Positions 52,649-64,000 of a stretch of DNA of 64,000 nucleotides are shown here, piece after piece (the first letter of the stretch is position 1; every line of letters starts with the position of its first letter). Made by a program: the position numbers and the translations under genes. The stretch comes from Podocnemis expansa (lineage: Eukaryota > Chordata > Testudines > Podocnemididae). A model generated the notes under the pieces. That model made no database searches. It saw nothing but the letters and a program-made list of their open reading frames with translations, and was not told where the DNA came from. Where the stretch lies: contig ML681990.1 in the NCBI GenBank assembly GCA_007922195.1, forward strand, positions 34,059,989 through 34,123,988, in the 5' to 3' direction.

Positions 52649-54136
52649 CCAGGATTTTCAGGCTCTCTGCTCCATGGCAATGAGCTTAGAAGCCCCAGGG
52701 AACTTTGGCCTGGGCCAGGGTTCTCAAGACTTTCAAACTTTCTGCTATGAAGCTCAGTCAAGCCCTACTTAAAGCTAGGGCTTTCAGACCCCTGACTACA
52801 TGGCAGGGTGACTGGAAGCCCTGGCATCGTTGGGCTGCCAGAAAGCCACAGATCCTGGAAGTTTCTAGGTCTCGAGTGGGTCTGCTCAGCTGGCTTCCTT
52901 AGAATCACAGAGCCTAGAAATGAGGAGTCCTTGGCCCTGGTGCAGTCCACATGGCAGAGCTCCTTGGGAAGCTGCCAACTGAGGAGGCAGGGAATCTAAC
53001 AGGTTTGCCACAGAATTCAGCAAAGGTTTATTGAACCCAACCCACTTTTGAAGAAGTCTGGGGTTCAACAAAATGGCATTTTCTGATGAAACTGTTCCAT
53101 CAGACAATTTCTGACCAGTTGTTCTAATGATCCATGTTAGCCTGCATGTATTCCAGGAGAATCAGGGAGCCTTAACAAGCTCACTGATGATTCCCAGCTC
53201 CAGCTGTTGCAAACAGCAACTTGACCCAGAACAAAATCTGGACCTTGATTCTCAAAAGGCTGCATTTTCAAACCATCAGAAAGGCTCTATGAATCTCAGG
53301 TGACTGAGGGCCTGTATTTGTGGAATCAATTCATATTTGAAAATATACAGTCCTTGTGTCACAAATTGACAAATCTGTCTATGTAAAATATATTCATTCT
53401 TTTGGAGAGTCTGAACTCTCTGTCTCTATCTTTTTCAGGGGCATGCACAAGAGGTTGGGAGCAAACAGAGGCATGAGCACCCCAATAAGCCTGTGTGGTA
53501 TGTGCTTAAATTATCATATGTTCCTAAAGAAGTACACTGTCAACCAGAGTGCCCTCAAGGCTGGAGTTCTGGGAAAGAGTGCTTAACCTACTGGAGTGTC
53601 TTGGGAGGTCAGCACAGGTCAAGGGAAACTAGACCACTAGGTTTCACTTCCATAAAGGGGTGACAGACAGAGAGTCTATGTCCAGAAAATGTGTCAGAAG
53701 GGCCAAAGAAAAAGACAGTGCTGAAGCCTAGCCAGGTCAAGAAATGTGTAAAAGCACACCTTGCTTATATGAATAGGCTAATTTGTTTTATGCATCTTTT
53801 TCAGGAGAGACTGTTCCTTTAGTGCATTCTCAGAACTGCATGGGACCTCAAGAAGAGAGAAGTGAATATGTCTCTCCTTTTCCTCTGCTGTCATTTATGG
53901 AATGGGCCAACTATGCCATGTAAATAGGCTTCACCATCCTAAAGAATTTAGACCCTCTTTGACCTATTTCATGTATGCATGTATAGCAGCATCAAAAGCA
54001 GAAAGTACTAATGTAGCAGATTCTTACAGCAGATGTATACTTGAGGGTTTAATCATGGAAAGGTGAGAATGTCTCTCCTTTAAACACATGCATTAAATGG
54101 CCTGGAGTGCATGTTTCTTGAAGTTAAATGGGCATA

Positions 54137-54302
54137 CTTGTTTTTAAAAATATCACCAAGAAAACAAAGCAAAATCTGTAGTAGTGCTTGTTTTTAAAAA
54201 TATCACCAAGAAAACAAAGCAAAATCTGTAGTAGTGCTTGTTTTNNNNNNNNNNAAATATCACCAAGAAAACAAAGCAAAATCTGTAGTAGTGCTTGTTT
54301 TA
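54137..54302. repeat. 50-bp tandem repeat spanning an assembly gap
   Basis: Two identical 50-bp units start with 'cttgtttttaaaaatatcac' at 54137 and 54187. A third unit starts at 54237 and is interrupted by ten Ns (54245-54254), after which the same unit resumes. Copy number here cannot be trusted. Confidence 0.95.
54245..54254. other. Assembly gap (10 N)
   Basis: A run of ten N bases inside the third copy of the 50-bp repeat. By comparison with the complete copies only about 3 bases should be missing, so the N length is nominal. Confidence 0.98.
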
Positions 54303-55071
54303 TGTAAACTGACTTCAGTTTGACAGCAATTAAATCTATTGTTCAGTTTCTTCAGTTGTTAAGCATAAAATCAGTTACTCTCTGCAACCTAAACCAAATA
54401 TTTTTCAGGAAAAGCAGAAGTGAAAACTGAACATATGGTATTATTTTTGACTGAAACCACCTAAACTCAATGAGGTGTGTGCACTACATTGTAAAGTTAC
54501 ATATCCAAGAAATAATTTAGACCATTTCCTTCTTGCCTAACTAGACAAGCTAGATCTAGATATGATAGTATTTAGGTCCACACCAATTTATCTTAGATCT
54601 TTTTCTTTGTGCCAGAATAGCCTTTTTAAAGTGAGAACCACAGTAACTTCATTAACTGTATACATTACCAGGAAGAAGCGTTTATAAAAATCAGGAAGTG
54701 AAACCTTTTGAGGATTGTTGTCAAAATCCATCTCTACTTCAGTCTTTTAGGCTAAATACAAAGGCATGTCCAATAGCATTGTTCCTTTAGTGCAAAAGAA
54801 TTTAAATCATTTACAAAATGCTGTTTTATTTTCATTTTCTAACTTACTCATTTCTTTTATCTATTCAGGCTGTGTTGCTGGGGTCACTTGGATGTTGGCA
54901 TGATACAAATACTGTACATGTTTTTTTCTTTTCTTTCAAGCAAACAAAGCCTGAGTCCTGAACATCAAGCTGTTTTTTTTCTTACTCTCGCAATAATAAA
55001 CCTGAGCCCAACTGCAGTGCATTATAGGTATGAACCTTAGATGCACTTTACACCTATATTGAAACAAACGA

Positions 55072-55148
55072 GTCTAGTGGCACTTTTAAAGACCAACAAA
55101 TTTATTTATCACATGAGAATCTGTGGGAGAAAATCCCACGTCGTCAGA
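55072..55148 (-). mobile_element. Copy F of the same retroelement family, short fragment
   Basis: 'aaacaaacgagtctagtggcacttttaaagaccaacaaatttatttatcacatgag...gggagaaaatcccacgtcgtcag' is the right-hand 75 bp in minus orientation. Nothing else of the element remains. Confidence 0.65.
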
Positions 55149-57349
55149 CCTATACACTTATATTAATACTGAGTTTGTTCCAGGGTACAGGTGATAATGT
55201 GCAAACAGGAAAAAGCCAAGCTTGACTCTCATTCAAGATGAGTTTGCAAGGATGGTAGTTAGGGAAAAAACATATTTATGTCTGTAAACTGAAAAGAAAA
55301 AAAAAACAAACAAACCCCAAACCAAACCAAACCCAATATATGAATCATAAGAAACATGGGGCTTGACAGTGGCATTTTTCAGTCACTTCAGAGCAGAATC
55401 AAACTACCAAGAAACTACTAACTCCTAAGCAAACAAAGTATTTGCTCCAGATACAACTGTGACATTGTATCTGAGATGTGCAGTTGTGATATATGCCAAC
55501 TATTTTAGTAGTGGCTAGTAAAATACCCCCAAACTGTCTGTACTGGGTTTTTTGTTTGTTTGTTTTGGGACAGAGATGCCTATTAAACTGTGTTTGTAGT
55601 GTTGGTGCCGAGTGGCCATGAAGCAGTGGAAAGAAACAGATGGCATCAACGTTGTAGAAGATTGATTCCATTTGACTTACCCCTAATTTAATTTACAGCA
55701 CAATGAGTGAAGGGCTTCTAAGCATCATTTTAGCTGAGAAAATAAAATGGAGTAAAGATGGTAGAAAAGGGAAAACTTTGAACTCTGTAACAAGCAACTG
55801 AGGAGGGCGGAACTGGCTTGTTGGTGCTCTTGAGAAATGTTTGATGCGCTGATTGATGGGTAAGATGTCACTCCAGCAATTGGAAGCTGCTGCTAAGTTT
55901 CCAAAGTTACAGAACAATACAATGCAAGGTTTGTACTAAACATCTTTCATACAAAGTATCAAAATACTTTGCAGAGGGCACTATAAAAGAGAAAGAATGC
56001 TTTGGTGAGTAACTGTCAAAAGCAAGAAAGGAAAAGACGAGAGAGAGAGGAGTAAAAGAAAAAAGCTAAAATAGAGGAGTGAATTGAAAAGCTTATTTTA
56101 AAAACTAAAACAAATGTAACATAATGGTTGTGATGGAATCCGCATGTAGATGTACACATTTCAAATACATAGACTGTATCAGTGCACTGAAAAGTCTGGC
56201 ACTCAAGGCTGATTTTCCTGTTGGGGTTAGTGACAACACTAATACGTACAGAGAGCTGAACAGAGTTAGGAGTTAATGATGGAATCAGATTATGTAAAGG
56301 GAACCAAAATCTTTAAATGAGGTTTTGGCAGGCAAGGAAAGAATGCACTATTTTCCAAAAGTTCTGTTAAAAAGATGGGGTCTTAAACAGCTTTGCCTAA
56401 ATATTAATTTTTTTAAAAAAATCCAGTTCATCTTTAAACACAGACAAAATGCAAACAAGCATTCTTGCCAACTAGCTCTTATGAAGAGAGAATGGAAGGA
56501 TGAAATAATTAAGGTGTAAAGGGAAAGGCAAGGAGGATTTAAAGTTGGCTCAATGCTTACAGGTACGTTTTAAGATGAGATATTAAGGCATGGAAGAAAG
56601 AGAATAACAGAGATAAAGTTGCACAAGTGAATAAGTGAGATCCAGGTCCAGCCAAGGAGTCCTATTCTTTTATTGAAGACTATCAGTAATTCCCACTGAA
56701 GGCAACTGGGGTTATCAGAAACTTCTGAAAGTGCATTGAGTCCATGGTAAAATGCAGGAGGTAAAAAGGAGATCAAGGCTAGATACAGCACCATCTATTC
56801 AAAGTGAGAGGAATCTTACAGGAGATCATATTCTCTTATATAAAGCTAATGAGCAATTCTGATAGTTATTTTCGTTAACAATTTTAAATATATTTAACTG
56901 TTGAAAATATATCATTATATATAAGGCCCAGTTTTTCCACATGTTAAGCCCCTGTCTTACAGCCAAACATTAGTCAAATGCTAAACAGCAGAATCAGAAA
57001 ACAAGAATGCCACAGTGTTTGGGAAATGAGATTAAACAGCCTTCTGTGCCAGTGTGGTTTCCTTTCAATAGTATTGTAGGCCCTCATTATTTCTGGTACT
57101 TGATTAACAATGATTAAATATTGGCATACTTACTTTTCTGGTACCACTTTACAATACCGTCTATCTAGCATTCCCATGTGGTAACCCTGGCTACCAAAAA
57201 TACTTACCCATTTTATCCTTCTATCCCAACATTTCTGCCTCCAAACAACATGGAAAAAACTTCTTTCAGTACAATGTAATGTAACATGCTAACACATTTA
57301 TGGTGTTTGCGTGTCAGTTCCTCAATAAATGCAACAAGAAAGTACTTAT

Positions 57350-58609
57350 GGCTATATCTACACTTAAGGTTAGTTTGAACTAACTTAGTTTGAATTAATG
57401 AATTTGAACTAATAATGGCTAATTACAACTAAATTAATTCAAACTAATATGGCCCCACTAGAAACCCAAATCGAAGTAGCATGTCCATGGACAGGACTTG
57501 CTAGTTTGATTTAGGAGGAGAGCACCATGGGAAGTGTGGCAAGATGGTTCCCAAGAAGGGCCATGCCCTCACTCAGTACATAGAAAGAGGAAGGCATCCT
57601 GCAACAAAGAAGGTCAAACCACATTAATTCAAACTAACAGTTAATTCAAATTAACGCAGCTCCACTGGGTTAATTTGAACTATCATATATACTCACAGAT
57701 AAGCCAATCCCCAGGTTCTAGGCCCCAAAAATCAGAAAAAAAAATGGATGACCCTTGTACAAGCCGAGGTCCCCCTATGGGCTCAGGCCTCTAACCCCCC
57801 CCCACCCTGTGCTGCCGGCTTCCCTGGATTCCCTGACACCCTCCTAAACAAACAGAAACTGCTGCAGCTTCTCCTGCAGTTCCTGACACCCTCCCAAACC
57901 CCGGGTAACGCCGCCATTTTCCCTGCTGCCCCTGACACCGTCCCTAACCCCCGGGCCATGGAGCCGCTTCCCTTGCCATCCCAACACCCTCCCTAACCTG
58001 GGGACCATACCGCCTCTTTCCCTACCATCCCTGACACCCTCCCAAACCCCCAGGCCATGCTGCCACTTCCCCTGCCGTCCCTGACCCCCCTACCTAAACC
58101 CCTGGCCCTGCTGCCACTTCCCCTGCCGTCCCTGACCCCCCTACCTAACCCTCAGGCCCCCTTACCTGGACGCTCTGGTGGCTAAGCAGAGGCTGGGGCT
58201 CGCTGTCCTTGCTTTAAGCCCTGCCCAGGGCTGAGTACACAATATGGCCACTCCCGTGGCTAGATGAAAGCTGGGGCTCCCTCCCAGAGCATGCTCAGGG
58301 CAGGAGATTTAAAACTCCTGGGTTGGGGCTGCTTTGTGCTCTATGACCCCTGTATAAGCCGGGTGCCCTTTTTAAAGGAGATTTTTCAGGCACAAATATC
58401 TTGGCTTATATACAAGTACATATGCTAATAAATTTGATCTAACCATTACTTCGAAGTTAAAGGAGGTTTTATAACTTTGAAGTAAGGGTTTATTACTTAA
58501 ACTAAGGAATTCCTTAGTTTGAAATAATGAAAGCCAGTGTGGCCATACACTAATTTAGTTTGGATTAATCTTCACTAATTCAAACTAAATTCCAAGTGTA
58601 GACACAGCC
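57350..58609. mobile_element. DNA transposon-like element with inverted ends, host of a nested element
   Basis: The left end GGCTATATCTACACTTAAGG and the reverse complement of the right end (GGCTGTGTCTACACTTGG) are inverted repeats. A 3-base TAT occurs on both flanks. The outer arms are full of 'taattcaaactaa'-type inverted words. It has no transposase. Similar 'agtgtagac' ends occur as fragments near 760 and 63610. Confidence 0.65.
57685..58423. mobile_element. Nested element with 'tataagcc' ends and C-rich tandem core
   Basis: The left end ATATATACTCACAGATAAGC and the reverse complement of the right end ATATGTACTTGTATATAAGC match at most positions. The interior (57780-58160) contains a C-rich tandem repeat of 'cctgacaccctccc.aacccc.ggccatg' units. 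No coding function. Confidence 0.65.
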
Positions 58610-58708
58610 TATTTTACTGTTCTGTAGCCCAGCGAATCCAAGTGTCTTACTATATCTTAGGATAGGGTAAATTAAGAATGGAACATTACAAACGCGCAAA
58701 GTGAAGAA

Positions 58709-59292
58709 CGGGGGTGTCGCTGGGGTGGGGAGGGACCCGGGGCACGGGCCTAGGCCCCACCCCCAGCCAGCAGGCTCCATCCCCTGGGCAGGGATAGGGT
58801 CAGGCGGGGCTGGGCCACTGCGGGCGGCTAGGCCACGGTGGGGCCAGGACAGAAGTGGCTGCAGGAGGCCAGGCACCCAATCCCCGGTGGGGGATGGGGC
58901 CGCCACGGCCCTGGGTGGCTGGCTGAGCCCTGGATCCAGGCCTTATCGCCTGCGGCCACGGCGGCCCCATCCCCGGCTAGGGATCTGGGGGCCTGGCTGC
59001 CCACGGCCACGGCGGCGCAGGGCCCAGCCTCCTGCGGCTGCTTCCGGCCCAGCCTGGCTGCGGCCTAGCCGCCTGCAGTGGCGCGGCCCTGCCTGGCCCT
59101 ATCCCTGGCCAGGGGGCGGGGCCGGCCAGGCCGCCAGCCAGGCCCCGGATCCCCAGCCGGGGATGGGGCCGCCGCAGCTGTGGGCAGCTGGCCGGGCCCC
59201 AGATCCCTGGCCCGATTGGGCCAGAGATCCGGGGCACTGGTGCTGGGACTCGGGGCACGTGCCCCAGGGTGCCCAGCACCAGCGACGCCCTG
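58709..59292. mobile_element. hAT-like element with GC-rich core, perfect 8-bp TSD
   Basis: Ends CGGGGGTGTCGCTGG and CCAGCGACGCCCTG. The flanks are identical: GTGAAGAA at 58701-58708 and 59293-59300. The interior is extremely GC-rich with repeated 'ggccacggcggc' and 'gatccctggcc' words. A 214-codon ORF spanning it is a composition artefact. It shares its ends with the 157-bp element at 42401. Confidence 0.9.
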
Positions 59293-59665
59293 GTGAAGAA
59301 ACTGGTGGAAAGGTGAAATTTGGAATACTATTTTATATTTCATGAGTTTAGGGTGGCTATATAAAGAAGAAAGGGTCTTAAGTGAGTGAACAGTATAAAG
59401 TGCTCAACCCACATATATGAAATTTCTCTTCTCTACTGTGTTATGGAGAGGAAAGGATTACCCCTCAGGTATCCTGAGAATCCCATTAACTTTAAAGGAC
59501 CAATTCTTTAGGAATCCTTCTCCTGGTCAGCAAGGATGGGCATGGGTCCTGTGAAGCCTGTCAATGTGAATCCTTCAGTCACCCGTATTGGGTCAAATAG
59601 AAAGAAAATGTTCACTCCCACCAGGGATTGGATGCATTTCATCTATAGACTCCCATCTACTAGGG

Positions 59666-59852
59666 CAGTGGTTTTCAAACTTAGGGTCGGGACCCAGTAC
59701 TGGGTCCCAGATGTTCAGGCACTGGGTTGCAGAACCCGCTGCTGCTGCCACCAAAAGACTGGAATGCACTGCTCAAAGATGTAATTGTTTGGTCATGGAC
59801 ATAAATGATTTTTTTCAACTGGGCCCTGAGGAAAAAAGTTTGAAAACCACTG
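59666..59852. mobile_element. Small hAT-like element with perfect 17-bp inverted ends
   Basis: CAGTGGTTTTCAAACTT at the left has an exact reverse complement at the right end (59836-59852). No clear 8-bp TSD is visible. It is 187 bp and non-coding. Confidence 0.75.
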
Positions 59853-59972
59853 CATTAAACGGCTGGGGAGCAAGGGACTGAGAACAGCTCTTGAACTAAG
59901 ATCTGGCTCTGCCTATTTCACTGGGGCTTAAATTACAAGACAAAAAATGGTAAGGTGAAGACATTATTATAT

Positions 59973-60463
59973 GGGAAGGCAAGGCAACCCGCAGCATGTG
60001 TGCCGACAGTGGTGCCTGAGCCCATTCAGTGCGGCACGTGGCACTTTCTGCAGTACCACAGAAATTTCCACTCCTGCCACTGAAAGCCACTCTGAGTGGC
60101 TTCCTTCAGGTGCAGCTGGGAGACAGGGGGTCCCTCCATGCGACACAGAAAAAAGCTGCCTGCAGTGGCTCCTCTCCATAGTGTGATGCTCCCCAAAGGA
60201 GCTATTCCAGGCAGCTTCTTTCTGCAGCATGCCGTGGAACCCTTGAAAGGAGCCTCTGCTTTTCCTCTGTCCCCAGACTCTGTCTGCCATGATGAGCCAC
60301 TCTGGGTGACTTTTTTCTGTGGCATGCCTGGTAAGTACTCCCACTCCAGCCATGACTACTGCTGAATTTTTCAGACAGCCACAACATTTCTTCAGCAGAG
60401 GGGGCTGCTGGCAGTAGCTGAGCGTAGGGGAGGAAGGACCCACACAGAGGTTGGTGACCTCTG
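59973..60463. mobile_element. Interspersed repeat, copy 2 of a pair
   Basis: It begins 'aggcaaggcaacccgcagcatgtgtgccgacagtgg' and ends 'ggttggtgacctctg'. Same order of shared blocks as 40742-41224. Probably a non-autonomous hAT-like element; TSD unclear. A 158-codon minus-strand ORF across it has no recognisable product. Confidence 0.7.
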
Positions 60464-62214
60464 TTTTATTGTAATTACTATCATCTGATTTGCCCAGAAG
60501 ACTGCCTAATTAAAACAATCATTGATACTTTTAATTAAGGAAGCAATTTTTAAATTCTGAATGTGAATCCACTACTAGCACCTGGTACAACTATTCACTG
60601 TGTCACACAAGTTAGTACATAAAAGTCAATGAACAAAACAACACTGAACCTTAGAGAAACAGACACCTGACTTAGAGGCATGACTGGCTGCTAGCAGGAC
60701 TCATTTTTTTAGAGTTTGTGGTTATCTATTTTAACTAATAATTTATTAGTAATACTATTTAGATAATCCAATTGTTTGTTTAGTTATAAAAGGGACAGGC
60801 ACAGAAATACATTGTATGGAATTATGCTAAGCACTCTACTCTAAATCACTACAGTAATAGCTTTCTAATGATTAGAAACTGGTCAACATCTTCACATCAT
60901 GAAATCAGCCATGTTTTGACTGAATTTAAAGAAATTCCAGATTAAAATACATGACAGTATAGTTTGAAACTGTTACTTTGAAAGGGATTCAGATGTGGAA
61001 TATAGTGATTGCTGCTATTCATAAAGGAGATGGTGGCTCAAAGACATTTTCTTCACTGGGGAATGGGAGAGGTGAAATCACTCTCCCATCCCTTTGCCTC
61101 AATGGTGAAGGAGAAAAGGAATATATCACAGGGTAGCAGAAAAGAACAGCTCACCACTCTCCCATCTATATGTGGAAAAGAGAAGAGAAGGGTACAGAAA
61201 GCATCCAAGGCCCAACAGTAAAGAAAGTGAAGAACAGTGACTATCCCTTATATGGCAGATCCCAAGTCTGAACTGTCTCAAAGCTTGATCTTGAGACCTG
61301 TGAACTCACCTAATAAATAATATATATTTTTACTTAACTTCTAAACAGCACACTTCACAGCACATTTTTCCTTACACTTCTCCCTTTCATCAATCTGAAC
61401 CTGCTAGCGGATAGGTTATTTTATACATAGCAAAAAGTCAGAGGAATGACTAGTGGAATATGTTGATCATTAGAAAAATAAGTGGAAACAAAAATGACAC
61501 ATTAACTTCCATCTAATCCAGAGAATAGTAAGAATATAGATGGGACTGAGTATTATTATTTCTAGCACTGCATCCAGCCTGCTTAATAAACACACAAAAA
61601 GTCAGCCAACAGGAAACTCAGCTTGCCACTGCGGAATAGTAAAATGCTTTGAACTACAGGCAGTACGCACACCCAAATGACATACTGTGATACTCACAAT
61701 ATTTGAGCTGTCCCACAATGCAGAAGCCAATTATTCTTGGCAAGCACTCCCATCATGCCTTCCAACTCACGATCACTCATATGTGGAGCAGTGCCACATC
61801 AAACAAACCAAGTCATAAATTCCATAAATCCTTACAGATGAAAGTGAAGTATGTGGTGGAAAAAAAAAAACGGTCAGTGCACATAACATTTAGAATAGAG
61901 AATCATTCATCTGCTCAGAAGTATTAGTGCTACAGACCTTTGCAAAGAAATAGCTAAAAATTCAATCTGAGATTGACTGGTGTGACCATCATAAGTGAAC
62001 GTTCAATAATGAATTTTAATTAACTACAGACAGGGAGAATCTTGAACAAATATGTTTGAAAAACATGACACTAGAAAATACTAATTATATAGAAAAAGTC
62101 TCCAAATATTTAACTTGATATGTAAGCTCCCTGGACATTTCTACAATTGTTTGGCTTCTGGGTAGTGCCACCAGGGTTTATTATTAGCTGTATTATGGTA
62201 ATATAGAGACTCCA

Positions 62215-62400
62215 TCTAAGCTTGAGGTACTATTGTGCTAGCTGCTATACAAGCATATGGTAAGAAACAATCTACAATCCAAAGAGTTTAGAATCTAAAG
62301 AGAGAAAGAACAGGAAAGGAAAGAGAAGCACAGGGAGGTGAAATGACTCACTCAAGGTCATATAACAGGGTTGTGGCAGAGCTGAAAATATAGCCTGTTT
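62215..62400 (+). mobile_element. Ancient LINE/SINE tail fragment
   Basis: 'gtactattgtgctagctgctatacaagcat...aaagagtttagaatctaa', followed by 'ggaggtgaaatgactcactcaaggtcatat...ggcagagctgaa'. This is the same family as at 10385 joined to its MIR-like 'caaggtca' continuation. Parallel remnants lie at 29850-30040 and 21380-21480. Confidence 0.55.
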
Positions 62401-63092
62401 ATTGCTCTGAACACTATCAGGGTTTTATAGACAGTACAAAAACTAACCTGATGCTTTCCAGCACATTTTCACTTTAAAACTCTTTTATTTTACATTGAAT
62501 CATTAAATCAATTACTCTGTTCTCTGATTCTGAAAGTCACCTCTAGAGCAATATTAAGAAGTAGCATCTGGATTGCTGTTGTGTGGTGGTGCCTGTAGTG
62601 TAGCTTTTGTCTCTTTTGGTAAACTGAACCTATTCAAATGAATAGGGTCTGTCCAGTCTGATCTACTGGTAGCAGTCAGCAGCAGATGTGGTAAAAGGGT
62701 TATGATAAGAGAAAAGGGAATAAGTAAGAGAAAAGTAAATTATACATCTACCTCAATTTGTGGAAACCATCCCATCTCCAGAACACTGCAGTCCCAGGGG
62801 TTTTGATGTTGGTCGATGCCAGGATCTTAAATGTTTCCGAAAGGGCACCATTTTATATTGGAAGATCAGCCAGTGATCCATTTTGTTTGCATCTATTGCA
62901 ATAATCCAGGGTATATGGGTTTGCAGGAGAGAAAATTAAGGAATTTTTTTGGCCTCATTGCATATCACAACGATCATGAGATAAAGAATAATGGTAATGA
63001 ACAGTCAGGTACCAGAGGGGATATTTGATGGAAGAAGATATAAAGTCCCCGTAGACTTCAAAGGAAATGTGGTTCATTTACTGGCTTTCAAT

Positions 63093-63118
63093 TATCTATC
63101 TCTCTATCTATCTATCTA
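63093..63118. repeat. (TATC)n microsatellite
   Basis: Imperfect TATC units with one TCTC interruption. Confidence 0.85.
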
Positions 63119-64000
63119 ACAACAAAACCACAAGTTGTATTCTACAACCAAATGTGATGCTTCAGTTATTTAGAAGGTAGATTCTTTAAAAAGAAATCCC
63201 TGTAGGATGTTTGTTTCCTGGAATTCCATGGAAGGTTTGTGAGAAGTGCTTCAAGTAACGGATAACGAAGCTTCACAGTTTCATAACATTCATATGTCCC
63301 AATCAGGTTGTTGTGAGAAGCAGGTTTACATGGCTAGTTCTGGCTGTGGAGCAGGGTTGACAAGACTTGATCCTGCCCTGGGATTGGGCAGGACAGGCAC
63401 TTCCTGGTTGCTAGGAAGGCTTCCAGGTGGCCAGGAGACCAGTTAAATCAACTTAAGACTAATGCCAGGCTACATTGGCTTAAGTCAACTTTACAAGTGA
63501 GAGTTATTAAGTCGACTTAAGCAAATGCTTAAGGCAACTTAATAAATTCCAAATGCAGCCTAGGCTTTGCTTAAGTCGACTTAAGGAGCTTTAAGTTGAC
63601 TTAAGTCCCTAGTGTAGACATAGTCTACGAGAGAAGCAACAGACTAGAAAAGATGTAAGACAGTTTTGAAGCCCTGTGTTCTGCCTGGAATAGAGAAGCC
63701 TTTTCTAGACTAAGATTTAAAAGTGTGTGTTAACACAGCATTTACCAAAGAATGTATCATGTATACTCCTTTACATATTAATTCTGAATTTGGCCCCTTC
63801 TGTTTCATCAGTTTAGCCCCCAAGTCATCCTTAAAGAAAGATCCAATCGTGAAACTCCACTGACATCAATGGCATACCTACTACAATAATGCACACACTA
63901 ATTGAATACTGGATGCCCACTGTAAATCACCCTTCAAAGGGTTTAAATTTCAACTGTTTTGTTTCTCTTTTAGATGAAACTTGGCATACAAACTGTGACC

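Larger units (their letters stand above)
52662..57346. other. PDE4D intron, mostly unique sequence with the gap
   Basis: AT-rich, no recognised exon. It contains the 50-bp tandem/gap and the short copy F. A/C-rich simple sequence lies at about 55296-55335. Confidence 0.5.
60464..64000. other. PDE4D intron, upper end of window
   Basis: AT-rich. It contains the ancient LINE/SINE tail at 62.2-62.4 kb, a TATC microsatellite, and at 63430-63630 a stretch rich in 'cttaagtcgacttaag' inverted words ending 'ctagtgtagacatag', probably one end of a DNA transposon. No exon recognised. Confidence 0.5.

Noticed and set aside
58701..59345. 214-codon ORF
   Set aside because: It lies almost wholly inside the GC-rich hAT-like element 58709-59292; ORFs of similar size exist on the opposite strand for the same reason.
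59967..60443. 158-codon minus-strand ORF
   Set aside because: It lies in a dispersed repeat whose other copy (40742-41224) does not keep the same frame.

Overview
This is vertebrate nuclear DNA, about 64 kb of mostly non-coding intron. The repeat content suggests a sauropsid, most likely a turtle (a crocodilian is possible). It has CR1 LINE 3' ends, many small hAT-like elements with 8-bp target-site duplications (TSDs), decayed L2/L3/MIR-like fragments, and a retroelement family ending in 'ctaccccttt' that resembles repeats abundant in turtle genomes. The species call is inference. Long bacterial-style ORFs here are nearly all chance or lie in GC-rich repeats.

The one functional protein-coding feature is on the minus strand at 37499-37747, in a CpG island (about 37.2-38.7 kb). 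It encodes 83 residues matching the N-terminus of the short cAMP phosphodiesterases PDE4D1/PDE4D2 and ends at a splice donor after ...SEMASNK. The exon carries its own promoter region and start codon. It also holds an internal GT...AG segment of exactly 86 bp, whose acceptor is the one long PDE4D isoforms would use. The window is therefore the alternative-promoter region of PDE4D. Sequence below 37.5 kb is the intron towards the catalytic exons; sequence above 38.1 kb is the intron towards the long-isoform exons. I found no other PDE4D exon by eye.

A broken NR0B1 (DAX1) exon-1 copy lies at 27020-28120 on the plus strand. It is split by an hAT-like element that itself contains a second hAT-like element. 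Both insertions have recognisable 8-bp TSDs.

Other landmarks: nested hAT-like elements at 19.7-20.3 kb; a GC-rich composite element with a CR1 inside it at 21.7-23.8 kb; more hAT-like elements at 5.2, 21.0, 38.9, 41.9, 42.4, 45.5, 50.0, 58.7 and 59.7 kb; a nested terminal-inverted-repeat (TIR) element at 57.3-58.6 kb; and six copies of one retroelement family at 17.9, 25.1, 43.4, 49.8, 51.9 and 55.1 kb. Three of those six copies have 13-bp TSDs, one is a near-perfect palindrome, and the family carries a hammerhead-ribozyme-like core. A 10-N gap at 54245-54254 sits inside a 50-bp repeat and looks like an assembly problem.
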